Positions 6,260 to 15,286 of a DNA stretch of 24,224 nucleotides are shown in pieces. Numbering within the stretch: the first letter of the stretch is position 1; every line of letters starts with the position of its first letter. Both the position numbers and the translations under genes were made by a program. Under the pieces are notes generated by a model, which did no database searches, was not told the DNA's origin, and was given only the letters and a program-made list of their open reading frames with translations. Origin of the DNA: DATHWB01 sp041744795 (GTDB taxonomy: Bacteria; Actinomycetota; Acidimicrobiia; Spongiisociales; ZC4RG35); contig JBGTKD010000176.1 of assembly GCA_041744795.1 (NCBI GenBank), positions 1 to 24,224 on the forward strand, given 5' to 3'.

Positions 6260-7989
6260 CCCGCCGTCAAGTTGCGAGGCGACTCCTCGTTCTTATCCGG
6301 CCGCTTGCCCCGCTGATGGCCGCGTCGGCGACAGCCCGCGTGATTAACCAGGGCCTGGGCGTGGCGATACCCGCGGTTGCGGTTGTGACGGTGATCGAGT
6401 TCGGTGCGGATTCCTCCGTTGGCAACCTCCTACTCGTACTGGGTGCAATGGCAGTGGCGAAGGGAACGCTCCGCTATGTAGAGCAGTTCACGGGTCACGC
6501 CGTAGCGTTCCGACTACTGGCGGACCTCCGGGTAGACGCCTATCGCACGCTGGTCCCGCTGGCACCCGCTGGGCTCGAAGACGAACGAACCGGCGATCTG
6601 GTTAACCGTGTCATCGGGGACATCGACAGGGTCGAACCCTTCTACGCACACACATTGGCACCGATGGCGAGCGCCGTCCTCGTCCCAATACTGGCCGCGG
6701 TCGGATTGGCGGTCTGGGTTGACCCCGCTGTCGGATTGGCGTTCGTCGCGTTCCCACTCCTGATGGTCGTCGTCGCGCCGTGGATACGCGCCCGCCGGGT
6801 GGCCACACTCTCGCGCGAGGCGCGTGACCAGAGTGGCGAGACGGCTGCGCTGTTCACAGACGCGGTACAGGGCGCCAGGGACGTGGTGGTGTTTGGGGCG
6901 GAGGGGGTCATCTCCGGACAAGTGGAAGCGCTTTCGACGACGGGCGCGGAAGTCCGCACCAGTCTGTCTCGGGTGGCTGCTGCACGATCTGGTATCGGCG
7001 ACCTGCTGGCGGGGGCGGCAGTCGTTGTCGTGACCCTGGTGGTTCTCGACCTGTTTGACGCGGGCGTGCTGGACCTCGCCGCGGTGGCGGCTGCGATCGT
7101 GGTGGCCTGGGTGGGAACCGGTCCAGCCCGAGCCGTGGAGGACATCGTGGCGGACTTGGAACAGGCCCTCGCTGCCGCTGGACGGCTGTTCGAACTGTCC
7201 GACCGCCAGCCTCCAGTGACGTTCCCGACCGAGTCGACGCGAGCACCATCCGATGGCTCGGTCTTGATCGAGGACGTTTCCGTCAGGCACGCCCACTCCG
7301 ATACCCCGAGTCTGGAAGCCGTCGCGGCAGCCATCCCCGACACGGCGTATGTGGCAGTCGTCGGGCCTTCAGGGTCGGGCAAATCGACACTGGTCGAATT
7401 GTTGATGAGGTTTCGGGATCCGGATGGCGGGCGGGTGTCCCTCGGCGGCGTAGGCCTCACAGATCTCAACCCAGCGGACTTGCGGACAAGCGTGACCCTG
7501 GTCGCCCAGCGACCCGACATCTTCTACGGCTCGATCGCCTCCAACCTGCTGCTGGCCCACCCCGAAGCCAGCGAGGATGAGCTGTGGACAGCCCTCAACT
7601 CTGCAGCGCTCGGCGACTGGGTGCGATCGTTGCCACACGGCCTCCACACGACCATCGGCGAACTCGGCGAGACCCTCAGCGGAGGACAACGACAGCGACT
7701 TGCGATCGCCCGGGCCCTCCTCAGGGACCCGAAGGTCCTGATCCTTGACGAGGCCACCTCCGAACTCGATCTGGACACCGAACGTCGAGTACTTTCTGCG
7801 ATCGCCAAGGAGCGCGGGCGCCGCACTGTGATCGTCGTAGCCCACCGTCTGGACACGGTCACCGACGCCGACGAGATCCTGGTCCTCGACGGCGGCCACC
7901 TCGTCGAACGCGGGCGTCACGAGGATCTAGTCGCCGCCAACGGCGTGTACGCCGGTCTGTGGCGCCGCCACCTCGACGTGATCGAATAG
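6256..7989 (+). CDS. ABC exporter half-transporter, CydC-like
   Basis: A 577-residue fused permease/ATPase. The intracellular region RYVEQFTGHAVAFRLLADLR followed by LVPLAPAGL and GDLVNRVIGDIDRVE matches the conserved CydC pattern (R-x-x-E-R, D-V-D motifs). The ATPase carries Walker A GPSGSGKST, Q-loop VAQRP, signature LSGGQRQR, Walker B VLILDEAT and H-loop VVAHRLD, all intact. The frame is open upstream to 5863, but that part is antiparallel coding noise inside the first gene. GTG at 6256 is chosen because it forms the GTGA overlap. Partner of the upstream half-transporter. CydC-like is a family-level call. Confidence 0.82.
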   Translation: MTRRQVARRLLVLIRPLAPLMAASATARVINQGLGVAIPAVAVVTVIEFGADSSVGNLLLVLGAMAVAKGTLRYVEQFTGHAVAFRLLADLRVDAYRTLVPLAPAGLEDERTGDLVNRVIGDIDRVEPFYAHTLAPMASAVLVPILAAVGLAVWVDPAVGLAFVAFPLLMVVVAPWIRARRVATLSREARDQSGETAALFTDAVQGARDVVVFGAEGVISGQVEALSTTGAEVRTSLSRVAAARSGIGDLLAGAAVVVVTLVVLDLFDAGVLDLAAVAAAIVVAWVGTGPARAVEDIVADLEQALAAAGRLFELSDRQPPVTFPTESTRAPSDGSVLIEDVSVRHAHSDTPSLEAVAAAIPDTAYVAVVGPSGSGKSTLVELLMRFRDPDGGRVSLGGVGLTDLNPADLRTSVTLVAQRPDIFYGSIASNLLLAHPEASEDELWTALNSAALGDWVRSLPHGLHTTIGELGETLSGGQRQRLAIARALLRDPKVLILDEATSELDLDTERRVLSAIAKERGRRTVIVVAHRLDTVTDADEILVLDGGHLVERGRHEDLVAANGVYAGLWRRHLDVIE

Positions 7990-8028
7990 ACCAGCTAGAT
8001 CAGAGTTCGGCTCAGCCAATCGGCGCGT

Positions 8029-8034
8029 TATCGT
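8029..8034 (+). promoter_or_regulatory. -10 box for the small membrane protein (leaderless)
   Basis: TATCGT sits 7 nt before the ATG at 8042 and there is no Shine-Dalgarno sequence, the layout expected of leaderless transcripts. Confidence 0.4.
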
Positions 8035-8041
8035 CCCAGCG

Positions 8042-8398
8042 ATGGATCGGGTCGTCACTACAAGCACAGGAGTCGTGGAGCCGTCGACCGCCGCGCCGGA
8101 TCTTGGTAAGGCACAGCGGGCCTTCAGCGTCTCGATGTTTGTTTCAGGCGTCCGGTGTGCGCTGGCCTACGTCGTTCTCCCGTTCGTCACACCGTTTCTC
8201 GGTCTCGCCCCCGGTGTCGGCCCTGGTCTCGGGATCGCCATCGGCACCGTGGCGATCGGCGCCAACGTGTTCAGTCTGCGTCGCTTCTGGCGTCTCCGGC
8301 ATCCGTGGCGCAAGCCGATCACTGTCCTCCACTTAGGGGTCATCGCTTTCCTGCTGGTGCTCATCACCCTCGACGTCCTCCGTCTCCTAGGCGGTTGA
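8042..8398 (+). CDS. Small integral membrane protein of unknown function
   Basis: A 118-residue protein with a polar N-terminus (about 25 residues) and three predicted membrane helices (about 33-54, 60-78 and 94-115), separated by a basic loop RRFWRLRHPWRK, which by the positive-inside rule should be cytoplasmic. I recognise no catalytic motif. It lies 52 nt after the exporter genes on the same strand but has its own -10-like box, so it may be separately transcribed. It converges with the acetoacetyl-CoA synthetase gene. Confidence 0.75.
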   Translation: MDRVVTTSTGVVEPSTAAPDLGKAQRAFSVSMFVSGVRCALAYVVLPFVTPFLGLAPGVGPGLGIAIGTVAIGANVFSLRRFWRLRHPWRKPITVLHLGVIAFLLVLITLDVLRLLGG

Positions 8399-8418
8399 GC
8401 GCCGCCGAGCAGAACCGC
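8391..8418. terminator. Possible bidirectional hairpin between convergent genes
   Basis: GCGGTT (8391-8396) and AACCGC (8413-8418) are inverted around the 26-bp gap between two convergent stop codons. The loop is long and there is no T-run, so this is only a weak terminator candidate. Confidence 0.25.
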
Positions 8419-8424
8419 TCGAGG

Positions 8425-10383
8425 TCAGGTCCGCAACTCCGGCCGGTCGCGATAAAAGTCGAGCGTCTCGGGGTTGGCTAGGGCCTCGGTGTTCTTCACA
8501 GGGTCCCCGTTTACCACCGCTGTCACCGCCAACTCGGAGATCTTGCCGCTGCGAGTCCGAGGGATGTCATCGACCACAGCAATGACCGCAGGCACATGAC
8601 GGGGTGACTCCTCGGTCCTGAGCCGGCGACGTATCTCAGATTCCAACTCGGCTGTGAGCCCGCCGCCGTCAGCCAGTCGGACGAACAAGACGACCCGGGT
8701 ATCGCTCCCCTGCCGCTGGGCAACGGCCACTGCCTCCAACACCTCGTCGAACTGTTCCACGACCCGGTAAATCTCGGCGGTCCCGATACGCACACCTGCA
8801 GCATTTAGCGTGGCGTCCGACCGGCCGAGGATCACCATGCCGCCCCGCGGTGTCCACATGGCGAAGTCACCGTGGGTCCAAACCCCGGGGAAGCGGTCGA
8901 AGTAGGCGCGGCGGTATCGCTCATCGCCGTCGTCACCCCAGAAAGTGATCGGCATTGACGGGAAGGGCACCGTGCACACGAGTTCGCCCTGCTCGTCTGG
9001 TCCCAAAGGATTGCCCTCGTCGTCGAAGACCTCCACCGCCATGCCGAGGGCGGGCCCTTGAATCTCGCCCGGGTAGACAGGCTTGGTGGGATCACCGCCG
9101 ACGAAACAACCACAAAGATCCGTGCCGCCTGAGATCGACGCCAGATGAACGTCGGATTTGATGCCGTCGTAGACGAAAGCAAAACCTTCGGGAGAAAGCG
9201 GCGAGCCGGTCGAGGCGATCGTCCTCAACTTCGAAAGGCGGTGGGACTCGACCGGGCGCAACCCCGACTTGAGAACGGCGTCGATGAACTTCGCCGACAC
9301 TCCCAGCATCGTGACACCCACGTCGTCGACCAGATCGAAGAGAGCCTCCGGACCAGGATGAAAAGGGTTGCCGTCGAAGAGCACGATCGTGGCTCCGGTG
9401 GACAAACCAGAAACGAGCCAGTTCCACATCATCCAGCCGCAAGTCGTGAAATAGAAGAGACGATCCCCGGGCCGAACGTCTAGATGATGCCTCTGCTCCT
9501 GCATGTGTTTGAGCAGGACTCCGCCCGTCATGTGCACCATGCACTTGGGCTTACCGGTCGTTCCAGACGAATAGAGCACGTAGTGCGGATGGTCGAAGGG
9601 GAACCGCTCGAGCGACAGCGGAGCGCCACGGTGCGGACCGACAAACGCGTCGTATGTCACGGTGTTTGGCGCGCCAGCAGTGTCCGGTTCGCCGATGTTC
9701 GACACGACCACGGTCGTGATCACGGAAGGAAGCTGAGCGAGGATTTCGGTTATCTGAGGCAACCTTTCGAAGGTCTTGCCGCCGTAGGTGTATCCGTCGG
9801 CGGCCACCAGCACCTTCGGCTCGACCTGGCCGAAGCGATCGACAACGCCTGCGGTACCAAAATCGGCAGAAGTAGACGTGAACACCGCCCCAATAGACGC
9901 CGCTCCGAGCATGGCGATCACCGTTTCGGGCATGTGCGGCATCCATGCCGCCACCCTGTCTCCCGGCACAACCCCCGCCTGCTTCAACGCCGCGCCGAAG
10001 GCTGCGGCTTCTATACGCAGCTCGGCCCAGCTAATGGTCCGATGAAGGCCATCCTCTCTCCGGTACTCGATGGCAGGCGAGTCCGGGGATGCACCCCGGC
10101 CGTCGAGCAGGTTCTCGACAACGCTCAGCCGAGCGTCAGGAAAGAACACCGAATCCGGCATCTCGGTCCCCGGGATGAGCGAAGTGTCCCCGCGATCGCC
10201 GATCATCCCGGTGTCGTCCCAGACCTCGGTCCAGAAATCGGCCGGGTCGGAAATCGACCAACGGTGCAGGGCGTCGGTATCGGGCAGGTCGAGACCACGA
10301 GTTTCCGACACCTTGCGCCGGAAAGCGTCTATGGCGCTGGCCCCGACGCGGGCAGCCGATGGGAGCCAGAGGGGTTCGGTCAT
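8425..10383 (-). CDS. Acetoacetyl-CoA synthetase (acetoacetate-CoA ligase)
   Basis: A 652-residue cytosolic AMP-forming ligase that converts acetoacetate, ATP and CoA to acetoacetyl-CoA, normally feeding ketone-body or polyhydroxyalkanoate intermediates into central metabolism. Motifs in order: N-terminal acetyl-CoA-synthetase-like cap (WSISDPADFWTEVWDD), the P-loop YSSGTTGKPKCMVH, the conserved FYFTTCGWMMWNW, SGGTDLCGCF, the hinge region THGDFAMW...ILGRSDATLNAAGVRIGT and the C-terminal catalytic-lysine motif PRTRSGKISE. Length and the GWMMWNW/SGGTDLC pair fit acetoacetyl- rather than acetyl-CoA synthetase. ATG at 10383 is chosen; a GTG three codons earlier (10392) is an alternative. It follows the UPF0182 gene by about 23 nt and may be cotranscribed. 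Confidence 0.92.
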   Translation of the reverse strand: MTEPLWLPSAARVGASAIDAFRRKVSETRGLDLPDTDALHRWSISDPADFWTEVWDDTGMIGDRGDTSLIPGTEMPDSVFFPDARLSVVENLLDGRGASPDSPAIEYRREDGLHRTISWAELRIEAAAFGAALKQAGVVPGDRVAAWMPHMPETVIAMLGAASIGAVFTSTSADFGTAGVVDRFGQVEPKVLVAADGYTYGGKTFERLPQITEILAQLPSVITTVVVSNIGEPDTAGAPNTVTYDAFVGPHRGAPLSLERFPFDHPHYVLYSSGTTGKPKCMVHMTGGVLLKHMQEQRHHLDVRPGDRLFYFTTCGWMMWNWLVSGLSTGATIVLFDGNPFHPGPEALFDLVDDVGVTMLGVSAKFIDAVLKSGLRPVESHRLSKLRTIASTGSPLSPEGFAFVYDGIKSDVHLASISGGTDLCGCFVGGDPTKPVYPGEIQGPALGMAVEVFDDEGNPLGPDEQGELVCTVPFPSMPITFWGDDGDERYRRAYFDRFPGVWTHGDFAMWTPRGGMVILGRSDATLNAAGVRIGTAEIYRVVEQFDEVLEAVAVAQRQGSDTRVVLFVRLADGGGLTAELESEIRRRLRTEESPRHVPAVIAVVDDIPRTRSGKISELAVTAVVNGDPVKNTEALANPETLDFYRDRPELRT

Positions 10384-10406
10384 CGACAGCACACCGCTAG
10401 TTCGCC

Positions 10407-13319
10407 TTATCCGCTGAACATGCCGCGCAATGCCGCCTCGAGATCCGGGTCGAGAAGACTTAGAGCCCGGTCCACCAGCTCCTCAGCTCTCTCGAACAGT
10501 CGCTGGTATTCGGCCAAGTCGCCGTTACGGAGCGCATCGCGTGCCCGGTCGAACGTCTCGGAGGCCTCGGTCAGCAAGTCGTCGATCGTGCGGCCGTCGT
10601 CGGTGGTCGGCGGCTCGTCGGTTGGCGGAGTGACATCGGGATCACCCACCGACTCTCCGAAGACCTGTGCCAGAGCAATGTCGAGAGTGGCACCCCAGCG
10701 AACACGATCACCGAAAACTGTGATGACACGGCGGAACTCGGGAAGACCTCCACCGGCATCTGCGGCCAGATACACAGGCATGACATAGAGCAGCGACTGC
10801 TCGATCGGAACAACGAGCATGTCACCGAACAGAACGTTCGACCCCTCTTGGTCCCAGAGTGTGAGCTGCTGGGAGATGTCAGGATCCTGATTGATCCGGT
10901 CGCCCACCTGTCCGGTTCCCTCCACGAGTGAGCCGGTCGGCATTCGAAAGTCGATCAGACGCCCGTATCGACCCGGCTCGGAATCGCCGACAAGGAATGA
11001 CGACATGTTCAGCTTCCCCTGCGGAGTGAACGGCTGCATGATCACGTACGACAAGCGGTCTGCCTCTTCTGGCAGGTTCACTAAGAGGTAGTTCGGCAGG
11101 AATCGATCCATCAGCGCCACCCGACCGTCGGCGGTCAGCCCATCGCCGCGCAGAAGCTCACCCGAATCACGATCGATCGTGGACGGATCGCGGGGGATGG
11201 ACCATGTGTCCGAACGCCGGAAGAAGTCTCCGACCTCGGTTACGTGATAGTCGAGATACTTCTCGGACTGGATCTTGAAGAGGTCTTGGGGATATCGGTA
11301 ATGCTCTTGCAGGTTCATCGGCGCCGGCCCTGAGGTGAACAGATCCGGATACGCCCGACCCCAGGCAGTCACCACCGGGTCGGTCGGATCGACGACGTAC
11401 AGCGTGATCGTCCCATCAAAAGCGTCGACCGATGCCTTCACCGAGTTGCGGATGTAGTTGAAACCCGCCACCGGCAGTCCCGTATCGCGGGCCAGACGCG
11501 CTGTCTCTGCGGCGGACACCGGCTGGCTGTATGGGTACTTGTCGCTGATCGTGTACATGTCGACGAGCCACACGACCCGTCCGTCCAACAGGACGGGGTA
11601 GGGGTCGGAATCCGGACGAAGGAACGGCGCAACCTTGCCCAACATGGCGGTGATGTTGCGCACCTGCAAGATGCGACTGTCATCGCGCAGCTGTGACGAG
11701 ATGAGGATGTTGAGATCGCGATAGCGGAGGGCGAATGCGAGCTTCTCCAGATAGCCCCCGATATTCACCCCGGCCGCCCCGTCGTACTCGTTGAAGTTGC
11801 TGCCCTGTCCGACAGGTAGATCGACCTCCTGGGGGAAGTCGCCCGTACCGACGATCACCGGCTTGTTGGGGTCGTAGGACTCCCCGAAGTAGATGCGGGA
11901 TTGATCTAGTTCCAACTCAGGGAACGAAGACACCGGTGGGACGTCCTTGACGAACAATGACGGCTGACCGTCAGACTCCACCGCGTTGGCAGGGCTCAAT
12001 ACAGCGCCGAAACCATGCGTGTAGCTGAGGATCTGGTTCTGCCAGTCGGTCGGTATCGAAGGCGAGGACTCGTCCAACTCCCTCACCGAAACAAGAACCT
12101 GAGTGGGCTGGCCATCGATGATGTAGCGATCGGTGTCCACCGAATCCACCCTGTAATAAGCGCGGATCTCCTGAAGGTTCTGATACGTGCGTTTCAGTAC
12201 TCCCGGATCCCACAGTCGGATGTTGTCGATCGAAAGCTGATTCGCCTCAATATCGTCGAGCGTGAGCGAGCGGTCTCCAGCGAACTGCCTCACTTCGACG
12301 ATGTCGAGTCCGAAGGCAGCCCTGGTCGCTTCCACGTTGTGGCCGATGAACTCAGTCTCTCTTGCAAGTTCGTTCGGCTGAACGGTGAAGCGCTGAATGA
12401 TTGAGGGGTAGATGAGTCCAGCGGCGACGGACACGAACGCCCACGCACCGATCGAAACGAAAGCCAGGGTCCAGTCGGGCCGCCGGATGTTCCACAGGAA
12501 AAGCACCGCGGCCAGCAAAGAGACGATGGCGAGCAACTGCAGCGCAGGGAGCCGAGCGTTGATGTCGGTGTAACCGGCTCCGAAGAAGGAACCCTGCGGC
12601 GAGTAGAGAAGCTCGCGGGTGTCGATCCAGTACCCGACCGCCCGCACTACAGCGAGGCCGGCAGCCAAGATGGAAATGTGGGTTTTGACACCGGAACGCA
12701 TCGAAAGCCGGTTCCCCTGAAGGACACGGATTCCGCCATTCAGGTAGTGGACGGTGCCGACCAGGATGATCGTGAGGATCAGAAGGTTGAAGACCCACGA
12801 ATTGATCAGCTCCCACAGCGGCAACCGGAAGAGGTAGAAGCCCAGATCGGTCCCGAAGTGGGGGTCAACCTGTCCGAACGACACCGGGTTCAGAAAGAGC
12901 AGGACCTCGTCGCGCCACGCTGCGACTCCCAGACCGAGCAGGAGCCCAAAAGCGGCGGCAACACCTAGTCGCACCATCCGCAGACGCGGCTCCACCCACT
13001 CTCGGAAACGTTCGACCAGCTCTTCGTCCTCTCCCAGGTCGAGGAGCTCCATGCGCGGCGAAATCCGGTCCGTGAGCCACAAGTTCAGCCAGACGAACCC
13101 GAAGACGATCAGGCCTCCGCCGACGGCCAACGCAACCGATATGATCCAATTGGTCCGCCACACCTGGACGAATCCGACCGAGTTGAACCACAGATAGTCC
13201 GTCCAGATCGTCGAAAGCCCAGTGAGGAAGAGATAGACAACAGCGATCGCGCCGGCGATCACAGTCATGCCCCGGCGACGCGGCGAATTCTGATAGGACT
13301 CTGAGGAGCGAACGAACAT
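10407..13319 (-). CDS. UPF0182 family membrane protein
   Basis: A 970-residue protein of the UPF0182 family, widespread in Actinobacteria and of unknown biochemical function. About seven membrane helices occupy the first third (near 20-40, 58-80, 117-137, 165-190, 215-235, 262-280, 288-310). A large, probably extracytoplasmic domain follows (family features such as SYTHGFGAVLSPANAV and YRYPQDLFKIQSEKY). The tail is a Pro/Thr linker (DVTPPTDEPPTTDDG) and a helical segment rich in Glu/Arg/Leu. The ATG at 13319 has no ribosome site but follows a TAGACT box by 6 nt, consistent with a leaderless message. It sits 41 nt after the DivIVA-like gene on the same strand. Confidence 0.95.
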   Translation of the reverse strand: MFVRSSESYQNSPRRRGMTVIAGAIAVVYLFLTGLSTIWTDYLWFNSVGFVQVWRTNWIISVALAVGGGLIVFGFVWLNLWLTDRISPRMELLDLGEDEELVERFREWVEPRLRMVRLGVAAAFGLLLGLGVAAWRDEVLLFLNPVSFGQVDPHFGTDLGFYLFRLPLWELINSWVFNLLILTIILVGTVHYLNGGIRVLQGNRLSMRSGVKTHISILAAGLAVVRAVGYWIDTRELLYSPQGSFFGAGYTDINARLPALQLLAIVSLLAAVLFLWNIRRPDWTLAFVSIGAWAFVSVAAGLIYPSIIQRFTVQPNELARETEFIGHNVEATRAAFGLDIVEVRQFAGDRSLTLDDIEANQLSIDNIRLWDPGVLKRTYQNLQEIRAYYRVDSVDTDRYIIDGQPTQVLVSVRELDESSPSIPTDWQNQILSYTHGFGAVLSPANAVESDGQPSLFVKDVPPVSSFPELELDQSRIYFGESYDPNKPVIVGTGDFPQEVDLPVGQGSNFNEYDGAAGVNIGGYLEKLAFALRYRDLNILISSQLRDDSRILQVRNITAMLGKVAPFLRPDSDPYPVLLDGRVVWLVDMYTISDKYPYSQPVSAAETARLARDTGLPVAGFNYIRNSVKASVDAFDGTITLYVVDPTDPVVTAWGRAYPDLFTSGPAPMNLQEHYRYPQDLFKIQSEKYLDYHVTEVGDFFRRSDTWSIPRDPSTIDRDSGELLRGDGLTADGRVALMDRFLPNYLLVNLPEEADRLSYVIMQPFTPQGKLNMSSFLVGDSEPGRYGRLIDFRMPTGSLVEGTGQVGDRINQDPDISQQLTLWDQEGSNVLFGDMLVVPIEQSLLYVMPVYLAADAGGGLPEFRRVITVFGDRVRWGATLDIALAQVFGESVGDPDVTPPTDEPPTTDDGRTIDDLLTEASETFDRARDALRNGDLAEYQRLFERAEELVDRALSLLDPDLEAALRGMFSG

Positions 13320-13325
13320 CGGGCG

Positions 13326-13331
13326 AGTCTA
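13326..13331 (-). promoter_or_regulatory. -10 box of the UPF0182 gene (leaderless)
   Basis: TAGACT on the minus strand ends 6 nt before the ATG at 13319, in the 41-bp gap after the DivIVA-like gene, so UPF0182 can be transcribed independently. No Shine-Dalgarno sequence is present. Confidence 0.45.
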
Positions 13332-13360
13332 AGAACTCGGGTCGATTATTCGCAGATCGG

Positions 13361-15220
13361 TCATGCCGGCACGATGAGACAGCCGCAACCGTCATGTGCG
13401 GGAGGGGCACTTTCGAGGGTGTCGCGTCCTCCCAGATCGCGACACACCGCACATCCCCTACCCGAAACGACCCAACGAACATCCGAGATCTTGGAGGCGG
13501 TCAATGTCTCCAACAGTCCACCGTTGAACGCGGCGTTCGAGTAATGACGAATGCGCCGTTCTGACTCGTCGGTCCTCCAAGCCCTGAAGACCCGGGAGAC
13601 GTCTGCCCCGAGTTGGCGCGCACCGTGGTCGTGGGCCCGACCGTCAGCCACGGCACGGGCAAGGTCGGCGCTGATGGCGGCCGCGAACTCGGAGGCGAGG
13701 TTCGACTTCGGCGCGGTTGGCCGTGACAGCTTCTTTCCGGTGTGCGCTTCGGCAGCTGCATGACCTGCTGCAAAACTCTCCGCAGCCAGCACGACGAGGT
13801 CGGCCTTGATGCTCGCCGTCAGCGCCTTCGCATCCGGATTCCACCCGGACTCGTTGAGGCGGATCTCCTCGAGCGCCCCGTTCTGTTCTTCGGTCAGTTG
13901 GCGCTTGAGATTGCGCAACGCCCGGTTGGCTATCGGGAGAAGTAACTCATCTCGCATAGCGAAGGGGTCTGGTCCGGAGGGGGCGGACACAGCGACGGCC
14001 TTCACAGGTGGTTCGGCGGGTGCGATCTCTTCCTCGACCGCGGGCTCATCGACCATCGGCGAGGGGGTGACCGGATCCCGCAGTCTGGCGAACAGTCCTT
14101 CGACATCATCGCTGGCCGGAGGCTCGATCGGCTCTGGCTGCGGTTCTGGCTGCGGTTCTGGCTGGGGTTCTGGCTGGGGCTCTGGCTGGGGCTCGGGTTC
14201 TACAGGGGCTTCTGGCTCTGTCAACACATCCGCTGCGCGGGCGTCAGGAATATCATCGATAGGCCCTGTCTGAATGGGTGCTGGTTCCTGTCTGGTTCTC
14301 AGCTCCTGGGGGGTCAGCACCCGAAGTTCGGGAGTCGGATCAGGGGCAGGCCGCTGCTCTGCGACGACCGGGATCTCACCAGTGTGAGCCTCCTGGCTTC
14401 CAGGTCGCACGACCCGCACGGTCTCGCCGGGAGTCCACTCATCGGAGGGGGCAGGGCGAGAGGGTTCCGGCACCGCCGCGGTGAGCCCAAGGGCTTCACG
14501 TCGTTCATCCAGCTCACTTTCAACGGACGCTATCGCCGATCGGACTGAATCCAGCTCTCTACGCAGTTCGTCACGCCGCTCCTCCAATGCCAGGGTGCGC
14601 TCCTGGGCGACCTCGGCCTTGCGGGTAGCGGTCTCGATGATTTCGTCGTGGGCAGCCTTGGCCTCCAGAACCAGCTTTTCGGCCTCCATCCGGGCAGTCC
14701 GGATTGTCTCGTCGGACTCGCGACGGCCAGCGCCCAAAGTCCGGTGCGCATCGCGCTCTGCCTCGCCCAACAGCCGGAGTGACTCCTTTTCAGCTTCTGC
14801 CCTGATTCGGTCTGCCTCTTTCTGGGCTTGGGTCAACAGCGTCTCGGAAGTCGTCCACGAGTCGGTTCGAAGGTGTTCAGCGTCGACCTGTGCCTCGCGT
14901 CTGGCCCGCTCGGCGTCGGCTATGGCCTCGGATCGCCAGCGCGCTGCTTCGCCAGAAGCGCGCTCGCGCATTGCTTCGGCCGCGCTGCGGGCCGCTTCGA
15001 GCACCGAATGGATCTCTTTGGAGACCACTTCGATCTCGTGCTTCAGGTCATCGGGTCCTCCCGCCTCGGTTCGGGATGCGAGCTGATCCCTCTCTTCGGC
15101 CAGGGAAGCGAGCAAATCCGCCAGCTCGGATAGGAACTCGCGGACCTCAGATTGGTCGAATCCGCGCAGTGCCGTCCGAAAAGACCGATGCGCGATCGCG
15201 TCAGGAGAAAATTCGACCAT
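13361..15220 (-). CDS. DivIVA-domain protein with phage minor-head-like C-terminal domain
   Basis: A 619-residue multidomain protein. Residues 1-45 match the DivIVA N-terminal membrane-curvature-binding domain (FSPDAIAHRSFRTALRGFDQSEVREFL). Residues 50-245 are a long, charged, Ala/Glu/Arg-rich coiled coil. Residues 250-415 are a Pro/Glu-rich disordered linker with five PEPQ repeats (about 341-364). Residues 420-619 form a helical domain ending in Cys590-x2-Cys593, then His609-x2-Cys612-x-Cys614 and LIVPA. That end resembles the C-terminus of phage Mu gpF-like minor head proteins (C-x2-C...H-P-x-C-R-C). Its helix with AFNGGLLETLTASKISDVRWV also fits that family. DivIVA would place it at poles or septum; the tail's role is unknown. 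ATG at 15220 follows a TAGCCT box by 6 nt. Confidence 0.85.
   Translation of the reverse strand: MVEFSPDAIAHRSFRTALRGFDQSEVREFLSELADLLASLAEERDQLASRTEAGGPDDLKHEIEVVSKEIHSVLEAARSAAEAMRERASGEAARWRSEAIADAERARREAQVDAEHLRTDSWTTSETLLTQAQKEADRIRAEAEKESLRLLGEAERDAHRTLGAGRRESDETIRTARMEAEKLVLEAKAAHDEIIETATRKAEVAQERTLALEERRDELRRELDSVRSAIASVESELDERREALGLTAAVPEPSRPAPSDEWTPGETVRVVRPGSQEAHTGEIPVVAEQRPAPDPTPELRVLTPQELRTRQEPAPIQTGPIDDIPDARAADVLTEPEAPVEPEPQPEPQPEPQPEPQPEPQPEPIEPPASDDVEGLFARLRDPVTPSPMVDEPAVEEEIAPAEPPVKAVAVSAPSGPDPFAMRDELLLPIANRALRNLKRQLTEEQNGALEEIRLNESGWNPDAKALTASIKADLVVLAAESFAAGHAAAEAHTGKKLSRPTAPKSNLASEFAAAISADLARAVADGRAHDHGARQLGADVSRVFRAWRTDESERRIRHYSNAAFNGGLLETLTASKISDVRWVVSGRGCAVCRDLGGRDTLESAPPAHDGCGCLIVPA
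14130..14201. repeat. 12-bp tandem repeat encoding PEPQ repeats
   Basis: Six imperfect 12-bp units (plus strand GGTTCTGGCTGG-like) lie inside the DivIVA-like gene. On the coding strand they encode Pro-Glu-Pro-Gln repeats, a low-complexity linker prone to copy-number change without frameshift. Confidence 0.85.
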
Positions 15221-15226
15221 GCCTAA

Positions 15227-15232
15227 AGGCTA
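15227..15232 (-). promoter_or_regulatory. -10 box of the DivIVA-like gene (leaderless)
   Basis: TAGCCT on the minus strand ends 6 nt before the ATG at 15220, with no ribosome-binding site between them. A -35 element is not obvious. Confidence 0.4.
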
Positions 15233-15286
15233 CCGACGGGCCACCGGAACCTTGAGGATCTCCCACCGAATACCGTTCGGCAACGT

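Noticed and set aside
9484..10788. Long plus-strand frame opposite the acetoacetyl-CoA synthetase gene
   Set aside because: No domain signatures. It is the antisense shadow expected in GC-rich coding DNA.
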